Positions 1 to 11,851 are shown, counted from the stretch's first letter. The stretch is DNA of 64,000 nucleotides from Sepiola atlantica (GCA_963556195.1 OY744532.1:81682234-81746233); one strand, 5' to 3'. The notes: a model not told the origin generated them from the sequence alone. A program made the numbers and translations.

Positions 1-228
1 ATCAGGGACATACACATCGGTTAACTCCTATTCTTCCGGTACTTCGATACTCTGATCAGTAAGCGCTCCGGTTCTTCGCGGTTTTTAAAGCGCCGCCTTT
101 CACGTTTCGCTTGCACTGCGGAACGTTTTCTTTTTTAACAGTTATCAGCTCGGTTTCTTTGTTTTCTCGACGTCCCACCAACAATAGACTCACGTTGGAT
201 TAATCTGTGGCACTCTTAATTATCTTAC

Positions 229-233
<5 letters not shown>
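1..233. other. GC-richer unidentified segment
   Basis: This stretch is clearly richer in G and C than the DNA after it and has no microsatellite. One minus-strand frame stays open for about 50 codons but matches no family I recognise. It may be the edge of a transposon or exon lying outside the window. Nothing firmer can be said. Confidence 0.3.
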
Positions 234-290
<57 letters not shown>

Positions 291-498
291 GTATATATGT
301 ATATATGTGTGTATATATATGTATATGTATGTATATATGTATATATAGATGTATCTGTATATATGTATATATATGTATATATATGTATATATATGTATAT
401 GTATATATATATATAGATTTATGTGTTCATATATATATGCATATATAGATGCATGTGTTTATATATATACATATATATACATATATATATATATATAC

Positions 499-541
<43 letters not shown>

Positions 542-556
542 CCACATTATAAAAAC
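234..556. repeat. (TA)n microsatellite with TATG/TATC variants
   Basis: A pure TA run of about 55 bp is followed by interrupted TATATG, TATGTG and TATATC units. Frames here translate as Tyr/Ile/Met runs and are not genes. Confidence 0.97.
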
Positions 557-1687
557 TAGTGTTTATATACTCATAGGTGTAATAAAGATTCAGTTGTTGC
601 TTAAATAGGCTCAGGCATCTTCAAAGCAACATCTACTGTCTTTAAGCGTAAATATGATGGTAAAACGCAAATAACTGTCCGTAAGGATAACGTCACTAAA
701 TGCAAAAAATTGTTTGAACATACCTACGGTTAAACAGCTACTGCAATCGGAAGTTTTATTACAATACGTTAGTACAACAGCGAATTAATGGAGACCAATA
801 TAACCACCAGTCACACGAGCAGGAACAAAATAAATCAGGAATAGATGACATAAGTCTGAAGATCACATGCAATAATTGTTGAATTATCAATTTTGTCAGA
901 CTGTTGAAATCTATTTTAAGAGTTATCTCCCTTGTTCCATTATTATATGGGGACGAGAGTTTTTATTGTGAGAAGTGGGGTTATCTACCCTTCTTCTCTA
1001 TTTTCGTCTTGCTGTTGTTCTGTTGTAGAAAAATAAACGCACGACTCGTGTGGAAACCTACAAAATGTGTTTGTCTTGTTAACTGTATTGTCCTGATAGG
1101 AAGAATGTGTGAATGTTGCTGAGATCAAAAGTTATGTCTCACATTCGTGTGAACTTGGCTTTATATCGATAATAATTCTTTACAATAATAGTATATATAA
1201 AAATAACCAAACTATCGACACCTGTGAGAGAGAGAGAGTGATATTGAAGAGAAGAAGAAAGGGGCAATTAATTCATAGAAACGTCACTGAAGCTTATGCA
1301 GAACCCTCAAATCGTATTGAGACTCACCAGCTAATAATTTGAAACGTAAGGTCATATAAATCAATAAATAAATAATGTGGACGATGTAGCGATAAAGCAT
1401 AATGAATTATTAAACACAAAGGCCCATTACTTAATAAATGAGATGAGATAGTTTCCTACTGTGTGCATAAAATAATACAAATATTGTAACTGCAAGTTTT
1501 TCATTTTCATATCATATGTGATAAATGTTACACATGTGTACACTATTAATCGTTTTTTTCATTAACATGATCATTTTGTGTAAGTCTTTATTCATGTTCA
1601 GTCTCTACACATTGATGAATTATCTTGATTTCCTTGTAAACCGTGTATCTCATTACAAACATAAATATAGCAAAATATTCCACTCGT

Positions 1688-1689
<2 letters not shown>
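557..1689. other. AT-rich DNA, no gene seen
   Basis: No recognisable coding region, RNA gene or repeat was found. An open frame of 72 codons at 904-1122 encodes a hydrophobic, cysteine-rich peptide resembling nothing known to me, and I treat it as chance. A short GA run lies at 1225-1238. Confidence 0.6.

Positions 1690-1771
<82 letters not shown>
1690..1771. repeat. (TA)n microsatellite
   Basis: About 41 uninterrupted TA units. Confidence 0.98.
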
Positions 1772-1772
<1 letters not shown>

Positions 1773-1775
<3 letters not shown>

Positions 1776-1884
1776 TACTTCATGTATCCACATAAAAATT
1801 ATAAGGAGATATAATTTTTTATGTATCGGGGATGAAACACGGGAGCTTCTGTGTAGCTTGATTGCCATATATATTTTCATTGCT

Positions 1885-1885
<1 letters not shown>
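1773..1885. repeat. dispersed repeat, copy related to 57379-57600
   Basis: The first half (ATTAGTACTTCATGTATCC and what follows) is a direct match to 57379 onward. The second half, ending in a segment that reads TGTGTAGCTTGATTGCCATA, matches the region 57489-57550 in the opposite orientation. Both copies sit next to (TA)n tracts. The family is not one I can name. The two segments have been inverted relative to each other between the copies. Confidence 0.75.

Positions 1886-1887
<2 letters not shown>

Positions 1888-1957
<70 letters not shown>
1888..1957. repeat. (TA)n microsatellite
   Basis: About 35 TA units directly after the dispersed repeat at 1773-1885, so that repeat is bracketed by TA tracts on both sides. 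Confidence 0.98.
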
Positions 1958-1958
<1 letters not shown>

Positions 1959-2571
1959 CTCATAACCTTGCTACCTAATAAACCCAATATTTAGTTTATT
2001 ATGATCTCAATTTATTTTCCCACATTATATCTATATATGGAGTATTATTTGGTTCTACTATGTATTGAAATAGACATAACATTTATTGACGAGTGTACTA
2101 TAAGTGAAAATCTTCAATGCATCTTATTTTATTATGCATCTTTGTTTCTCCATGGACATTCAATATTGAATACCCTTTAATATTACTTAATATATCACGA
2201 GAATTCATCTTCCACTCACTTATGTTACTAGTTCCCTTTGTAATCTTTACTAACACATTAAATAAGCCAATATACTTACCCAATTGGAATCATAATTTAC
2301 ATTTTAGTTTATTTAAATGTTTATGCACTATTTATTTACTTTTATTTTAATAATTTTTATTTTATATCTTCTATATTGATTTCATTTTATTCCATCAAAT
2401 GTATCATTTTCACTTCAAACTTGTACTAGTTACTGTTTTACTTGCAATTTATTTCCTATTACTACTTGGAAATTGTTATTATGTTATAAGTAATACTACT
2501 AACATTTAAGAATTGTGATGTTTAAATAACACAATCAAAACTCCCCATTTTTCATTTGAGCTACTAATAGA
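1958..2571. other. AT-rich DNA, nothing recognised
   Basis: Overlapping short open frames on both strands lack any recognisable motif. No RNA gene or inverted repeat was noticed. Confidence 0.55.
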
Positions 2572-2800
2572 CCCCCCAATTTGTTTCATCCTCCCCCATA
2601 CATATAAATATTTTTGATGAAAATGAAAAAAAAATGTTACCATCCCCCCCCAATATTTTTCTTCTTCCCCCATACATATAAATATTTTTGATGAAAAAGA
2701 AAAACAAAATGTTGTCCCCCTCATAAAAAAATGTTGTTACCCTCCCCCGATACATAGAAATATATTTAGTTTAAAAAAGGAGAGAAAAAATCATCCTTCC
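2572..2800. repeat. imperfect tandem repeat, unit about 75 bp, three copies
   Basis: Units begin with C-runs followed by CATACATATAAATATTTTTG and GATGAAAA. The shared CTCCCCC/CTTCCCC start occurs at 2591, 2664 and 2742, giving spacings of 73 and 78 bp. The third copy is more diverged. Confidence 0.8.
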
Positions 2801-2846
2801 CCTAAAAAACATTTATTTCATTCTAAAAATTCAAAACCTATATCGA

Positions 2847-2876
2847 TGACGTCATATACCTATTACTATGACGTCA
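2847..2876. promoter_or_regulatory. paired TGACGTCA palindromes (CRE-like)
   Basis: The perfect 8-bp palindrome TGACGTCA occurs at 2847-2854 and again at 2869-2876, start to start 22 bp, about two helical turns. This is the consensus site for CREB/ATF bZIP factors. No gene start is seen nearby, so a regulatory role is only an inference. Confidence 0.3.
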
Positions 2877-3632
2877 TGTGCACAATAATAAGTAGGTTGA
2901 AAAAAATTGTGGCATGCTTTCATGTCTTTTAATTGTATCTGTGTATATTGTTATATTGTGTCATTAATGTTTCTGGTTCATTAATTCTGCACTCATATAG
3001 TTGTTTATGTTTTTCTAAAAATGTTTTTGAGGTTCATGCATTTATTTATATTTGTAGTTACGTGGCTGTCTGTATATAGAAATATATTTGTATGTATAGA
3101 TATGTATTTATACATATGTATGCATACACATATTCATGTCTGTATATTCCAACATTTGCCTAATTTATATATTTTTATTTAATTTCTTTATTTGTGTGTA
3201 TGTATATACAAGTAACACTAACCCTAACCCTAACAATTAGTATTTGTTACTTGTTAACTAATACAAAAAAAAACATTATTCAAATACACTCACTGTATTT
3301 TGACCAAACCTTTACCTATCCTTTATGATTTTAATGCTCGAATTGAACTAATATACAATCAATAAAAAGTATTTTTCTGAGAAACGATCGTATACTGAAA
3401 CTGCTGTTAATGTTTAATTATTGGAACAGATATAAACGTGCATGTACCACTTTAATTAAATTGACTCTCATATACATATGAGGTGAAACCATATAGCTAA
3501 TTGGATACCTGCACTATTTCAGTGATTGCAATGATCTTCATTTGACATAATCTACTTGCTATCTTTAAGGTGGGGTCAATGTGTTGTTCATTTGTATACT
3601 TCATAAATCTCTGCATTTTACTTTCTTTACTG

Positions 3633-3637
<5 letters not shown>
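2877..3637. other. AT-rich DNA with a short telomere-like run
   Basis: No gene is seen. At 3218-3234 there is CTAACCCTAACCCTAAC, under three units of the animal telomere repeat, too short to call a telomere relic with confidence. Confidence 0.5.

Positions 3638-3683
<46 letters not shown>
3638..3683. repeat. (TA)n microsatellite
   Basis: About 23 TA units. Confidence 0.97.
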
Positions 3684-3687
<4 letters not shown>

Positions 3688-3816
3688 ATGTCTTATATTA
3701 GTTTCTGTTGATGTACATCCGTTGATTGAAACATCAGCGTTCATAAAAAGTGCTCAATAACAACAAGAGCTGCTATTTAGAATCTATTTTTTTATTTATA
3801 CAGACATTATTGGTTT

Positions 3817-3956
3817 CATATGTGCATACATGTTGCGGTTGTACTTTTCAGAGAGAGTCCATCTTTCCAGATCAAAGAAGCCACTACTTTGTCTTCTTTG
3901 GTCTGAAGAGGTGAACTCTCTGTGAAGAGTACAACCGAAACATATATGCACATATG
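3817..3956. repeat. 140-nt imperfect hairpin
   Basis: The left arm starts CATATGTGCATACATGTTGC and the right arm ends with its near reverse complement (…ATATATGCACATATG). Pairing continues inward through GGTTGTAC/GTACAACC, AGAGAGT/ACTCTCT and CAAAGAAG/CTTCTTTG to a short loop near 3881-3892. There are scattered mismatches. It could be a small foldback MITE or, if transcribed, a long pre-miRNA-like stem. No family identified. Confidence 0.8.
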
Positions 3957-3988
3957 TAAGCAGTAATGTTTGCATGAATAAAAATGTA

Positions 3989-3990
<2 letters not shown>

Positions 3991-4059
<69 letters not shown>

Positions 4060-4082
4060 TATGTATATATATATATATTTAT

Positions 4083-4139
<57 letters not shown>
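3991..4139. repeat. (TA)n microsatellite with TTTA interruptions
   Basis: Long TA tract broken by AAAT, TTTATG and TTTATGG interruptions. Confidence 0.95.
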
Positions 4140-6988
4140 GATATTTAGAGAGAGAGGGAAACGAAAGCGTATTTGTTATGAATCTTCCGCTTGACGTAAC
4201 TTTAATGAATAGATATTGACTTGTTATTAATTATAATTCAAATATTTATTGAAATAAGGTAAAACTAAAATGAGTATCCAAAATAAATTGACTTAATTTT
4301 TTTTTTGAAAGACCATCACCAATATCTCTCAACTCTGGCGAGGCCTGATCTTTATATATTGTAATTATTATTCAGTCCGACAACTATATATTCGAGAATT
4401 GGTCGTTAGAATCATCTCAAGAACATACAGTGTTTAGGTATTAATAATAATGAAAGTGAACGTGTTTTGAGTTTATACTCTTAATTTTTCGAAATGACAA
4501 TTGTTTTACTATATGTTTTTCTTACGTCTAATATATAAGAACTACCCTCCTTAATGCGCAGTGTGTGTGCTTTTGCTTTTCTTTCATCATTCGTTTTTGG
4601 TATTTAGATCATCTATTTATTAGCTGGAGAAATACACGCCTCATGTTCAGTAAAATAAATTACCCGCATTAGTACTTATTACATATATTTATTTAATGAT
4701 ATTATGATAGCGGACCTTACATATCGAATTTCTATTCAGATTCGAATAACAATCTATTACATGATTTAAATATTTTACATGCCTAAGCTTAATAGGTCTT
4801 AAGTACACATTAAAATTAAGAAAGGGTTGCTTTATTGCTGCTTACTGCATGTGTATCAAATTCGATGAATATCTGATATATTTTAATCTTCACATAGAAG
4901 AGTGCTGATATTATGCCCCTAACGCATTTTAATTACTCCAAAAAACTGAAATTAAGGGAATATGTATTGATTGATCTATACTATTTACTGTTGACATATC
5001 ACAAATATCGGAAGTGTTTGAATTTTAACAAACACTATAACTCTTGTTTACCTTCTGTGTATTAAATAGAATAAACTAACTATTGAGCACCATTCTATCC
5101 CTTGCGCCTATTTATTGTGGTCCAAAATCTATGATGATTTGTTTATGCGTTTCCGAGTTAATCCTGGAGGTACAACTCTATAAACATATTCACACATCTC
5201 ATTCGATCATGATGAAGATTAGTAACATATTGCTTTAATCAATCACGTTACTAACAATATATTATTCCTTCATTCCCGCTCTAGTTGGCGTACCTATTTA
5301 AAAATACGCATATGAGTACATCATATATTCATTAAAATCGTAAACGCGAGAAATGCGTGTTTAATGTTATATAACATAGCAATACTCAAAGAAATCTATT
5401 CTTATTTCTGAAATGTCATGTTTTAAAAACAAGTAAGGCAATTGAAAAGGTGCAATGGCAGTAACATTTCGCCCGCGAAAGACCTTTCGACATTCCTTGC
5501 AATTCAAGTGCACACCTCTGAAATTTTCCGTAATTATACCAGATGTGGCTGGAAGAAAATATTTATCCGTTGTCCCGAAGATCGCAAGAAAGGAAACCAT
5601 ATGGGCGAAAACATGATGAGGTTAGTTGCCAAGTTCAAAGAAGTCCTCGTGGGTAAAGTTTTGCTTCATAAATCGATGCCGAGTAAGGTGAATGTATGTT
5701 TCCCATTCAACCCAATGCCTCGGATGATATCGGCTACATTATTCAAGAAAAGACGAAGGCAGCTGGGATTTTGAAAGATTTATATGGATAAGTGAAATTG
5801 TGTTAATTATTTTTCGGTTGTTTCTGCAAGCGTTATGTACTTTATCACGTACTTCAAGGGATGTGATTGAGTATGAACAAAAGGCTGTATATTTTGCCCT
5901 TTTATAAACCCCTCAAACGTAGATAAACATATTCTCAATAATTCATTTATCTCAGTGTTTCCACTTTGTCGGTCTGGATCGCTAACCTGTTCCTATAAAT
6001 AGACAGAGATAACCATGGCTGTGTGAAAAATGAAAAATTGAAAAATATTATAGGATCATCGACGTTTCATCTTTTGTGTCTAATGAATTGCCATAGAAAA
6101 GTATGAAGTAAACATTGTTTATATGTAGTTCGTCTATGACGGGGGGAAATACTACTTGATTTCTTTTTAAAAAGACATAGCCGTATAAAATGTGTAATAT
6201 TTGGAGCGTCAATTAAGTGAACTCACTATTTTATTTTAATATATAAGTCATGCACACGGTTTTGCAAGGAATGTGTCATTTAATAACTAAACCTGATATA
6301 ATTATAGGTTTTGTTTCTTTGAGATTATTTTACTAATTGAAGAGAATACAAGATAGGATCTATATCGTTATTTAATAGTGTACCAGTCTATAATAGATTC
6401 TGATTAAAGATGTCCCTAGCGTGATTTAATTAAAATAAATTTAACGAGGTTAGCATTTCAAATATATGTGTGTAGTGTATGTATATGCATATGCATATAT
6501 TGTAAACACTGAAATTTTAACCATTGGACAACTTTGCTAGGAGAATAAAAACTGATAGAAGAGCAACGATTTATTTAGTAGCAAACATTGCACCAAATAA
6601 TCATCGCTATTTTTTATTGGAATTAAAAAGTCATCTAGTGTAAAAATGCTCACAATAAAGCTTGATAAGTTAAATCTATTAAATTCTGCGTGTAACTGCC
6701 CACATCTCTGGTGATGTTCCCGCAATGCATCAGACTATTGAACAGACGAACTTTTTCACGAGCATATTATCGAACGCGGGAATCTTTATGTCGAACTTTG
6801 TAATATATACAGACATAAAGCGAGATCCTTTATATAATCCACAGAGAAGACTTGTTCTGTTTTGCTAGAAATCTAACATAAGTTTTCATTATATTCTTAG
6901 TATCGCCTGTACTGAAGAATTACATTTTAACTACCAGAAAACTGTCACTTAGAACTGATCATAATTAGCACATTATCTATTTAGCCAT
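4140..6988. other. AT-rich DNA, mostly nothing recognised
   Basis: No repeat family, RNA gene or recognised coding motif was found apart from the weak candidate frame at 5442-5774. A short GA run occurs at 4147-4156. Confidence 0.5.
5442..5774 (+). other. 110-codon open frame, possible decayed coding sequence
   Basis: This is the longest microsatellite-free open frame in the first 10 kb. The product would be basic, with a Lys/Arg-rich end (residues about 101-107), and the local base composition is a little richer in G and C than the flanks. I see no domain, splice signals or relatives elsewhere in the window. It could be an old transposon fragment or chance. Confidence 0.12.
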
Positions 6989-7002
6989 GTGCTGATGCAA
7001 AC

Positions 7003-7197
<195 letters not shown>

Positions 7198-7311
7198 GCT
7201 GATTGGAATCTTCGCGTTTCGTTGTAAGGAGTAAGTTGTGTTGTTTTCTATCAGGTAGTTTTTATTTTCTGTTAACTTTATGATATTCTCTGAAGATTTG
7301 GTCGAAAAAAA

Positions 7312-7314
<3 letters not shown>

Positions 7315-7389
<75 letters not shown>
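7315..7389. repeat. (TA)n microsatellite
   Basis: About 37 TA units. Confidence 0.97.
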
Positions 7390-7390
<1 letters not shown>

Positions 7391-7483
7391 CACATATAAC
7401 TACCGACGCCCCGAAGACTTGATTTCAGTGTCAAGAAAGTGAGTTAAAATATAGCTGAAAAAATACAGATTTTCCTCTAATCT

Positions 7484-7719
<236 letters not shown>

Positions 7720-7755
7720 TCTTTATTAGTAAATTATTAGTAAGACGTCTTCAGG

Positions 7756-8055
7756 ATGATGATTTTAAGAAAAATGTCATGCAAGTACATGAACATTTTG
7801 GGTTGATATTATGGCTTGATGAGAAGACGTAGTAGCCACTACTGGAAGCAGTAGGGCAAACGTCCGGGCTTGGTGATGTCAGTCGCGTAGAGTGAAATAA
7901 ATGTTGATGGTTCTGAGTGAAACAAGTTGGAAGGTGGGGGGTAGCAGGGATAATGTGGATGGTTGTAAGTGAAAAAAGTGGAGGGGTGGGGGTGAGCGAA
8001 AATAACGTGGAAGTCAGTGAGTGAAGAAGTGGAGAAGTGGGGAAAGAGGAGGGGG
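7756..8055. other. purine/G-rich segment, no gene supported
   Basis: The + strand is dominated by G, A and GT runs such as GGTGGGGGG. The minus strand therefore yields Pro/Thr/Ser/His-rich open frames (up to 149 codons at 7751-8200). These reflect composition only; no domain is visible. Confidence 0.55.
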
Positions 8056-8158
8056 TGTTTGACCAGGTGGCTGTTTCAAGAATGTGAGGGATGAGTAGGT
8101 TGGAAGGTTTCGGTTCGTGGTGAATGAAGATGTATGTGGGGGGTGTATGCAGAGAAGT
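8056..8158 (+). repeat. about 100-bp direct repeat, copy 1
   Basis: Contains AAGAATGTGAGGGATGAGTA, then TGAATGAAGATGTATGTGGG and GGGTGTATG. Copy 2 lies at 8358-8458 with small substitutions and indels, start to start about 302 bp. Confidence 0.85.
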
Positions 8159-8357
8159 GGAAGGTGGAGGTCCTGTGATTTTGTGGGTGGGTAACGTCAC
8201 GAGAAGATTTGAAAAAAATGAGATGGTTTAAGAGTGGGAGGTATGGGTTGGTAAGGGTGCGAGGGAAGTGGTCGGAAGGGTGAAATGGGTGAGGGGGAGA
8301 GGGGAGATTTGTTGTGATTAGGTGTAACATATTTTAAATATTTTGAAAAGTGGGAAT

Positions 8358-8458
8358 GTTTGACGGGCTTGCTATGTTAAGAATGTGAGGGAAGAGTAAG
8401 TTAGAAAGTTCGGCGTGGTGAATGAAGATGTGTGTATGTGGGGGGTGTATGGATGAGT
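8358..8458 (+). repeat. about 100-bp direct repeat, copy 2
   Basis: Diverged partner of 8056-8158, sharing TTTGAC, AAGAATGTGAGGGA, TGGTGAATGAAGATGT and GTGGGGGGTGTATG in the same order. Confidence 0.85.
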
Positions 8459-8882
8459 ATGCGGAGATATGTGGATGAATATAATTGAGATCTGAGAGAA
8501 AAATGGATGTTATCTATGATCTGGGATATGTTTTTGTTCGGTAAGGATGATTTTGCTTATTAAGGGCGATAGGTTATAGATGCCATTTCGTTGCTTGATA
8601 GTGTTGGAGTTAGTGATTTGTGCAGTTTCGAGTAGTATTCGCCGAGCTTTGTTGTGGATGTATTTGCTGATTTATATATATATATATATTCTCTGGGACA
8701 ATTTATAATTTAAATGAGAAAAATCATTTTGGTGAGGTTAAAGTGAAAAGGAAAAAACCTCAGTTTTTTCCCGTTCCAAAAACAATACGTCTCGTTAACT
8801 GGGCAAGGAGTGTGTGCGCATATTTCTTATACTGTATATATGAAAGTGCTCCCAACGTTAAAATGTAAAATCTTCATTTTAT
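8459..8882. other. unidentified segment upstream of the Penelope-like remnant
   Basis: A minus-strand frame at about 8514-8670 stays open for some 50 codons with protein-like composition, but no family is recognised. A 19-bp TA tract is at 8672-8690. The segment probably belongs to the element remnant that follows. Confidence 0.35.
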
Positions 8883-10040
8883 ATAGATATATATATTGAT
8901 ATTGAAGACATTGGACTATATAGAGATGATGGACTATCAGTAGTCAGAAATTCTAATGGGCAAAAGTGCGAAAATATTAAACAGATTATCATTAAGGAGA
9001 TGAAAAGGATATACCTTAAGGTTGAAATAACTTCTAGCATTAAAATAGTAAACTTCCTAGATGTAACTCTCAACTTAACTAAGGGAACATATGAACCATA
9101 CAATAAAGAAAACTTTAACCCAATCTACTTACACCCCTCTCAAACCACCCCAACACTATCATTAAGCACATCCCTAAATCTATCCAACAAAGGATAAGCA
9201 ATAACTCCTCAAATAAAACAATCTTACACAAACATAAGGAATGTTATAATAAATCACTAAAAAACAGTGGGTACAAGAATGCACAAATTAAATCAACCAA
9301 ACACACAGCAACTAACAATGAAACCAATAACACAAAAAACAGGAATATAATATGGTTTACACCCCCTTCAATCAAGCAGTTAAAACCAAACTTGGTAAAA
9401 GATGTCTGTACCTCATTAACACACACTTCCCCCCCCCAAACAACATCTTACATAAAATATTCAACAAAAATACACTTAAACCAAGTTATAGTTGCAGTGA
9501 AAACTTAGAAATGATAATTAAAAAACACAATAATAAAATCCTAAACAGCAACCTAAACGCTGAATCAGATAACAAATAAACAACTAAAGTGAAGTCCTGT
9601 AACTGCATAAATAAAAATGAATGCCCTTTGCAACAAAATTGTTTAATAACAAAAACTATTTACCAAGCAACAATCTCGACTAAGGAAACCCCAGATATAA
9701 AAAATACTACATAGGTATGGCAGGTAATACCTTCAAAGAAAGATACACCGGTCATAGATGTTCTTTCAACAACCCAAACTATCAAAATAGAACTTCACTC
9801 TCAAATTACCACTGGGAACTAAATAATAAAAATAAATCACCAACTGTAATCTGGAACACTATCAGAAAAACTAGAACCTGTAGCTCCCTAAACTCACCAT
9901 GCTATTTATGCATTGGCGAACAATTTAAAATAATTAAATTTACCGATAGAGGAAAGCTCTTGAACAAAAAACAGGAAACATCGATCAATTGTAGGCATAA
10001 CAGATCACATCTCTTTAGTAATTTGTACAATACCCCCTAA
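8883..10040 (+). pseudogene. Penelope-like retroelement remnant: RT C-terminus plus GIY-YIG endonuclease
   Basis: Penelope-like elements encode a reverse transcriptase followed by a GIY-YIG endonuclease. Here the frame opens with the RT active-site motif GLYRDDGL (YRDD codons at 8919-8930). The block NFLDVTLNL and the downstream YLHPS follow at about 9038-9137, typical of the end of this RT class. After frameshifts a second block (9352-9579) and a Cys-rich linker (CNCINKNECPLQQNC, near 9599-9643) lead to the endonuclease start KYYIGMAGNTFKERYTGH at 9702-9755, with the YIG and downstream Arg/His expected of GIY-YIG. The body ends at the stop after 10037. The N-terminal RT is absent (5' truncation near 8880), and at least two frameshifts and stops make it inactive. 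A host GIY-YIG gene is unlikely because the RT block precedes it. Confidence 0.85.
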
Positions 10041-10729
10041 ATAATACCATTAAAACAAAAATCTGAATACCCACCAACCCCCTAAAATAAACACTTATAA
10101 ACATCTCCAAACCAGATAAGTTTAACCCTCAACTACAAGTATAATATAATTACCCCCCTTTTTTGGAATAAATATTAGAACACCTTCAAGTAGAACTTTG
10201 GGATATGTATGTGCGGGTGTACTATGTGGATGTATGTATATGCATATGTGTGAAAATATGAAATATGTAACTATTTGTATGTATGTGTACGGGCTTGTAT
10301 ATGTATGTATGTGCGTGTGTATGTGTACGTATGTATATTTATCTATGGTTCATGTATATATGTATGCGTATGAGTGCATGTATGAGTGTCCATGTATGCA
10401 TGCATATATATGTATATGTATGTATATATGAGTGTGTGTATGCGTCTATATGTGTGTATAGGCATTCCCCATATACTTAATCTTGGCCATCAATACTTAA
10501 TTTACGAAACCCCACAAAAGCCAACCACATATTACAAAAATTATATAATTTAAAAAAATTATATATTGATTACTTTACCCAAAAGTACTGGCCCCCAACA
10601 TTTCTAGTCCCCCCACTCATGGACAATACATTATTTTAACAACTTTAACTAAAACACTCTACCGCCAATATTATCTTTAATCTTCTGACAGATTTTAACC
10701 CCACCATTTTTAATACAATCACAACGAAT
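10041..10729. other. downstream flank of the Penelope-like remnant; TATG/TGTA-rich
   Basis: Interrupted TATG, TGTG and TGCATG units between about 10200 and 10460 produce Cys/Met/Tyr-rich frames that are not genes. The rest is A/C-rich DNA with no gene, possibly 3' untranslated sequence of the retroelement. Confidence 0.5.
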
Positions 10730-11260
10730 AATAAAATCTATCAATTCATATACGACTTTCATAAAAATAAAATAATTACCACTATGTTTTATTAATTCAT
10801 AACCAACTATTTTTTAGAATCAAAATACATTTATTTATACTCCAAAATAATTAAAACCAAATATAATAGTACACTTCATTAATACCAATGTCATAAATGT
10901 ATATACGATTCCTACTAAAATAAGCCCCATAATATTTTATTACCTCATTATCAAATATTATCTAGAATTAAATTTATCAATACCACTGCCATTAATTTCA
11001 TATATGACTCTTACTAAAACTAAAAGCAATTACCGCTATGGTTTATTAATTAACTACTAAATATTACTTATAATTAAAATACATTTATTTATCCATCAAA
11101 ATAATTAAAACTAAATATCAATTGATCAAGATATAACGGTAAAATGTATTAATACTAATGTCATAAATATATATACGTGTTTTACTAGAAATAATCACAA
11201 TTATATTTTATTAATTCATTGTCAAATACTACACAAAATTAAATTTATTTATAACCAGTA
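10730..11260. repeat. diverged tandem array, four copies of a roughly 90-bp AT-rich core
   Basis: The cores start near 10745, 10889, 10988 and 11157. They share a CATATACGA/CATATATGA-like start, ATTACCACTATG/ATTACCGCTATG, TTTATTAATTCAT, TCAAATATTA and AAATACATTTATTTAT. Two higher-order copies are offset by 254 bp (AAAATACATTTATTTAT at 10822 and 11076). The array lies just downstream of the Penelope-like remnant. Confidence 0.7.
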
Positions 11261-11279
11261 AAAACTAAATATCACTCTA

Positions 11280-11560
11280 AGCTTTTTGCCGCGATAACGT
11301 AGACGTCTGCATTAAGGAGTTGAAACATCCCCCCAACACGGAACAACACCTGTCAAATATCGGCCGCGTGCCATGAATCTTAGCTAGACATATCAGACCA
11401 AGACAACTTCTCAAATGGCTACTAACACACACCCTAACACCCTCCATACCTCTCTTTCTTTCGCTTCGCTTTCCCTTTCTTTTCCTTTCCTTCGGCCCCT
11501 CTCTACCCCAGCTCAGCGTTGGATAAAAATAAAATTATGAATTACTGTAAATTAAACTTT
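11280..11560. other. GC-richer segment with a C/T-rich tract, no gene
   Basis: A short GC-rich patch (11290-11370) is followed by a pyrimidine tract of TTTC/TTCC units at about 11450-11490. No open frame or RNA gene recognised. Confidence 0.5.
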
Positions 11561-11692
11561 TCTAACGGCATATATATATATATTTTTAAATTGGTCACAT
11601 GATTTTTATTTCTTCCTCTTCTTCTTCTTTGCTTGACTCCATGCTTCCTGGACTTCACCGACCGGGTCGGATCAAGAAAAAAACACGTTCTG

Positions 11693-11775
11693 CCTGATGA
11701 GACCTCAGCTCTCAATAGCTGTAGATCGATAACATCGACATGCCAGTGTAGCAGACCTTGTACATGTTCGAATAA
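11693..11775 (-). repeat. half-copy of the hairpin family at 59270-59460
   Basis: CTGATGAGACCTCAG, TAGATCGATAACATCGACAT, GCCAGTGTAGCAG and TTGTACATGTTCG match the reverse complement of 59240-59330 with substitutions. Only one arm is present, so this copy cannot fold like the 59-kb one. Confidence 0.75.
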
Positions 11776-11791
11776 AAGCATTCACTATATA

Positions 11792-11792
<1 letters not shown>

Positions 11793-11851
<59 letters not shown>

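Noticed and set aside
904..1122. Small hydrophobic Cys-rich peptide
   Set aside because: No upstream gene context, homolog or repeated occurrence; probably chance in AT-rich DNA.
3218..3234. Interstitial telomere
   Set aside because: Fewer than three TTAGGG-type units; too short to separate from chance.
7751..8330. Pro/Thr/Ser-rich minus-strand proteins of 149 and 84 codons
   Set aside because: They overlap in different frames of a G-rich, low-complexity segment and show no domain; composition alone explains the open frames.
10730..11260. A CRISPR-like array
   Set aside because: The repeats are long, diverged and contiguous without unique spacers, and the DNA is animal. It is a decayed minisatellite.
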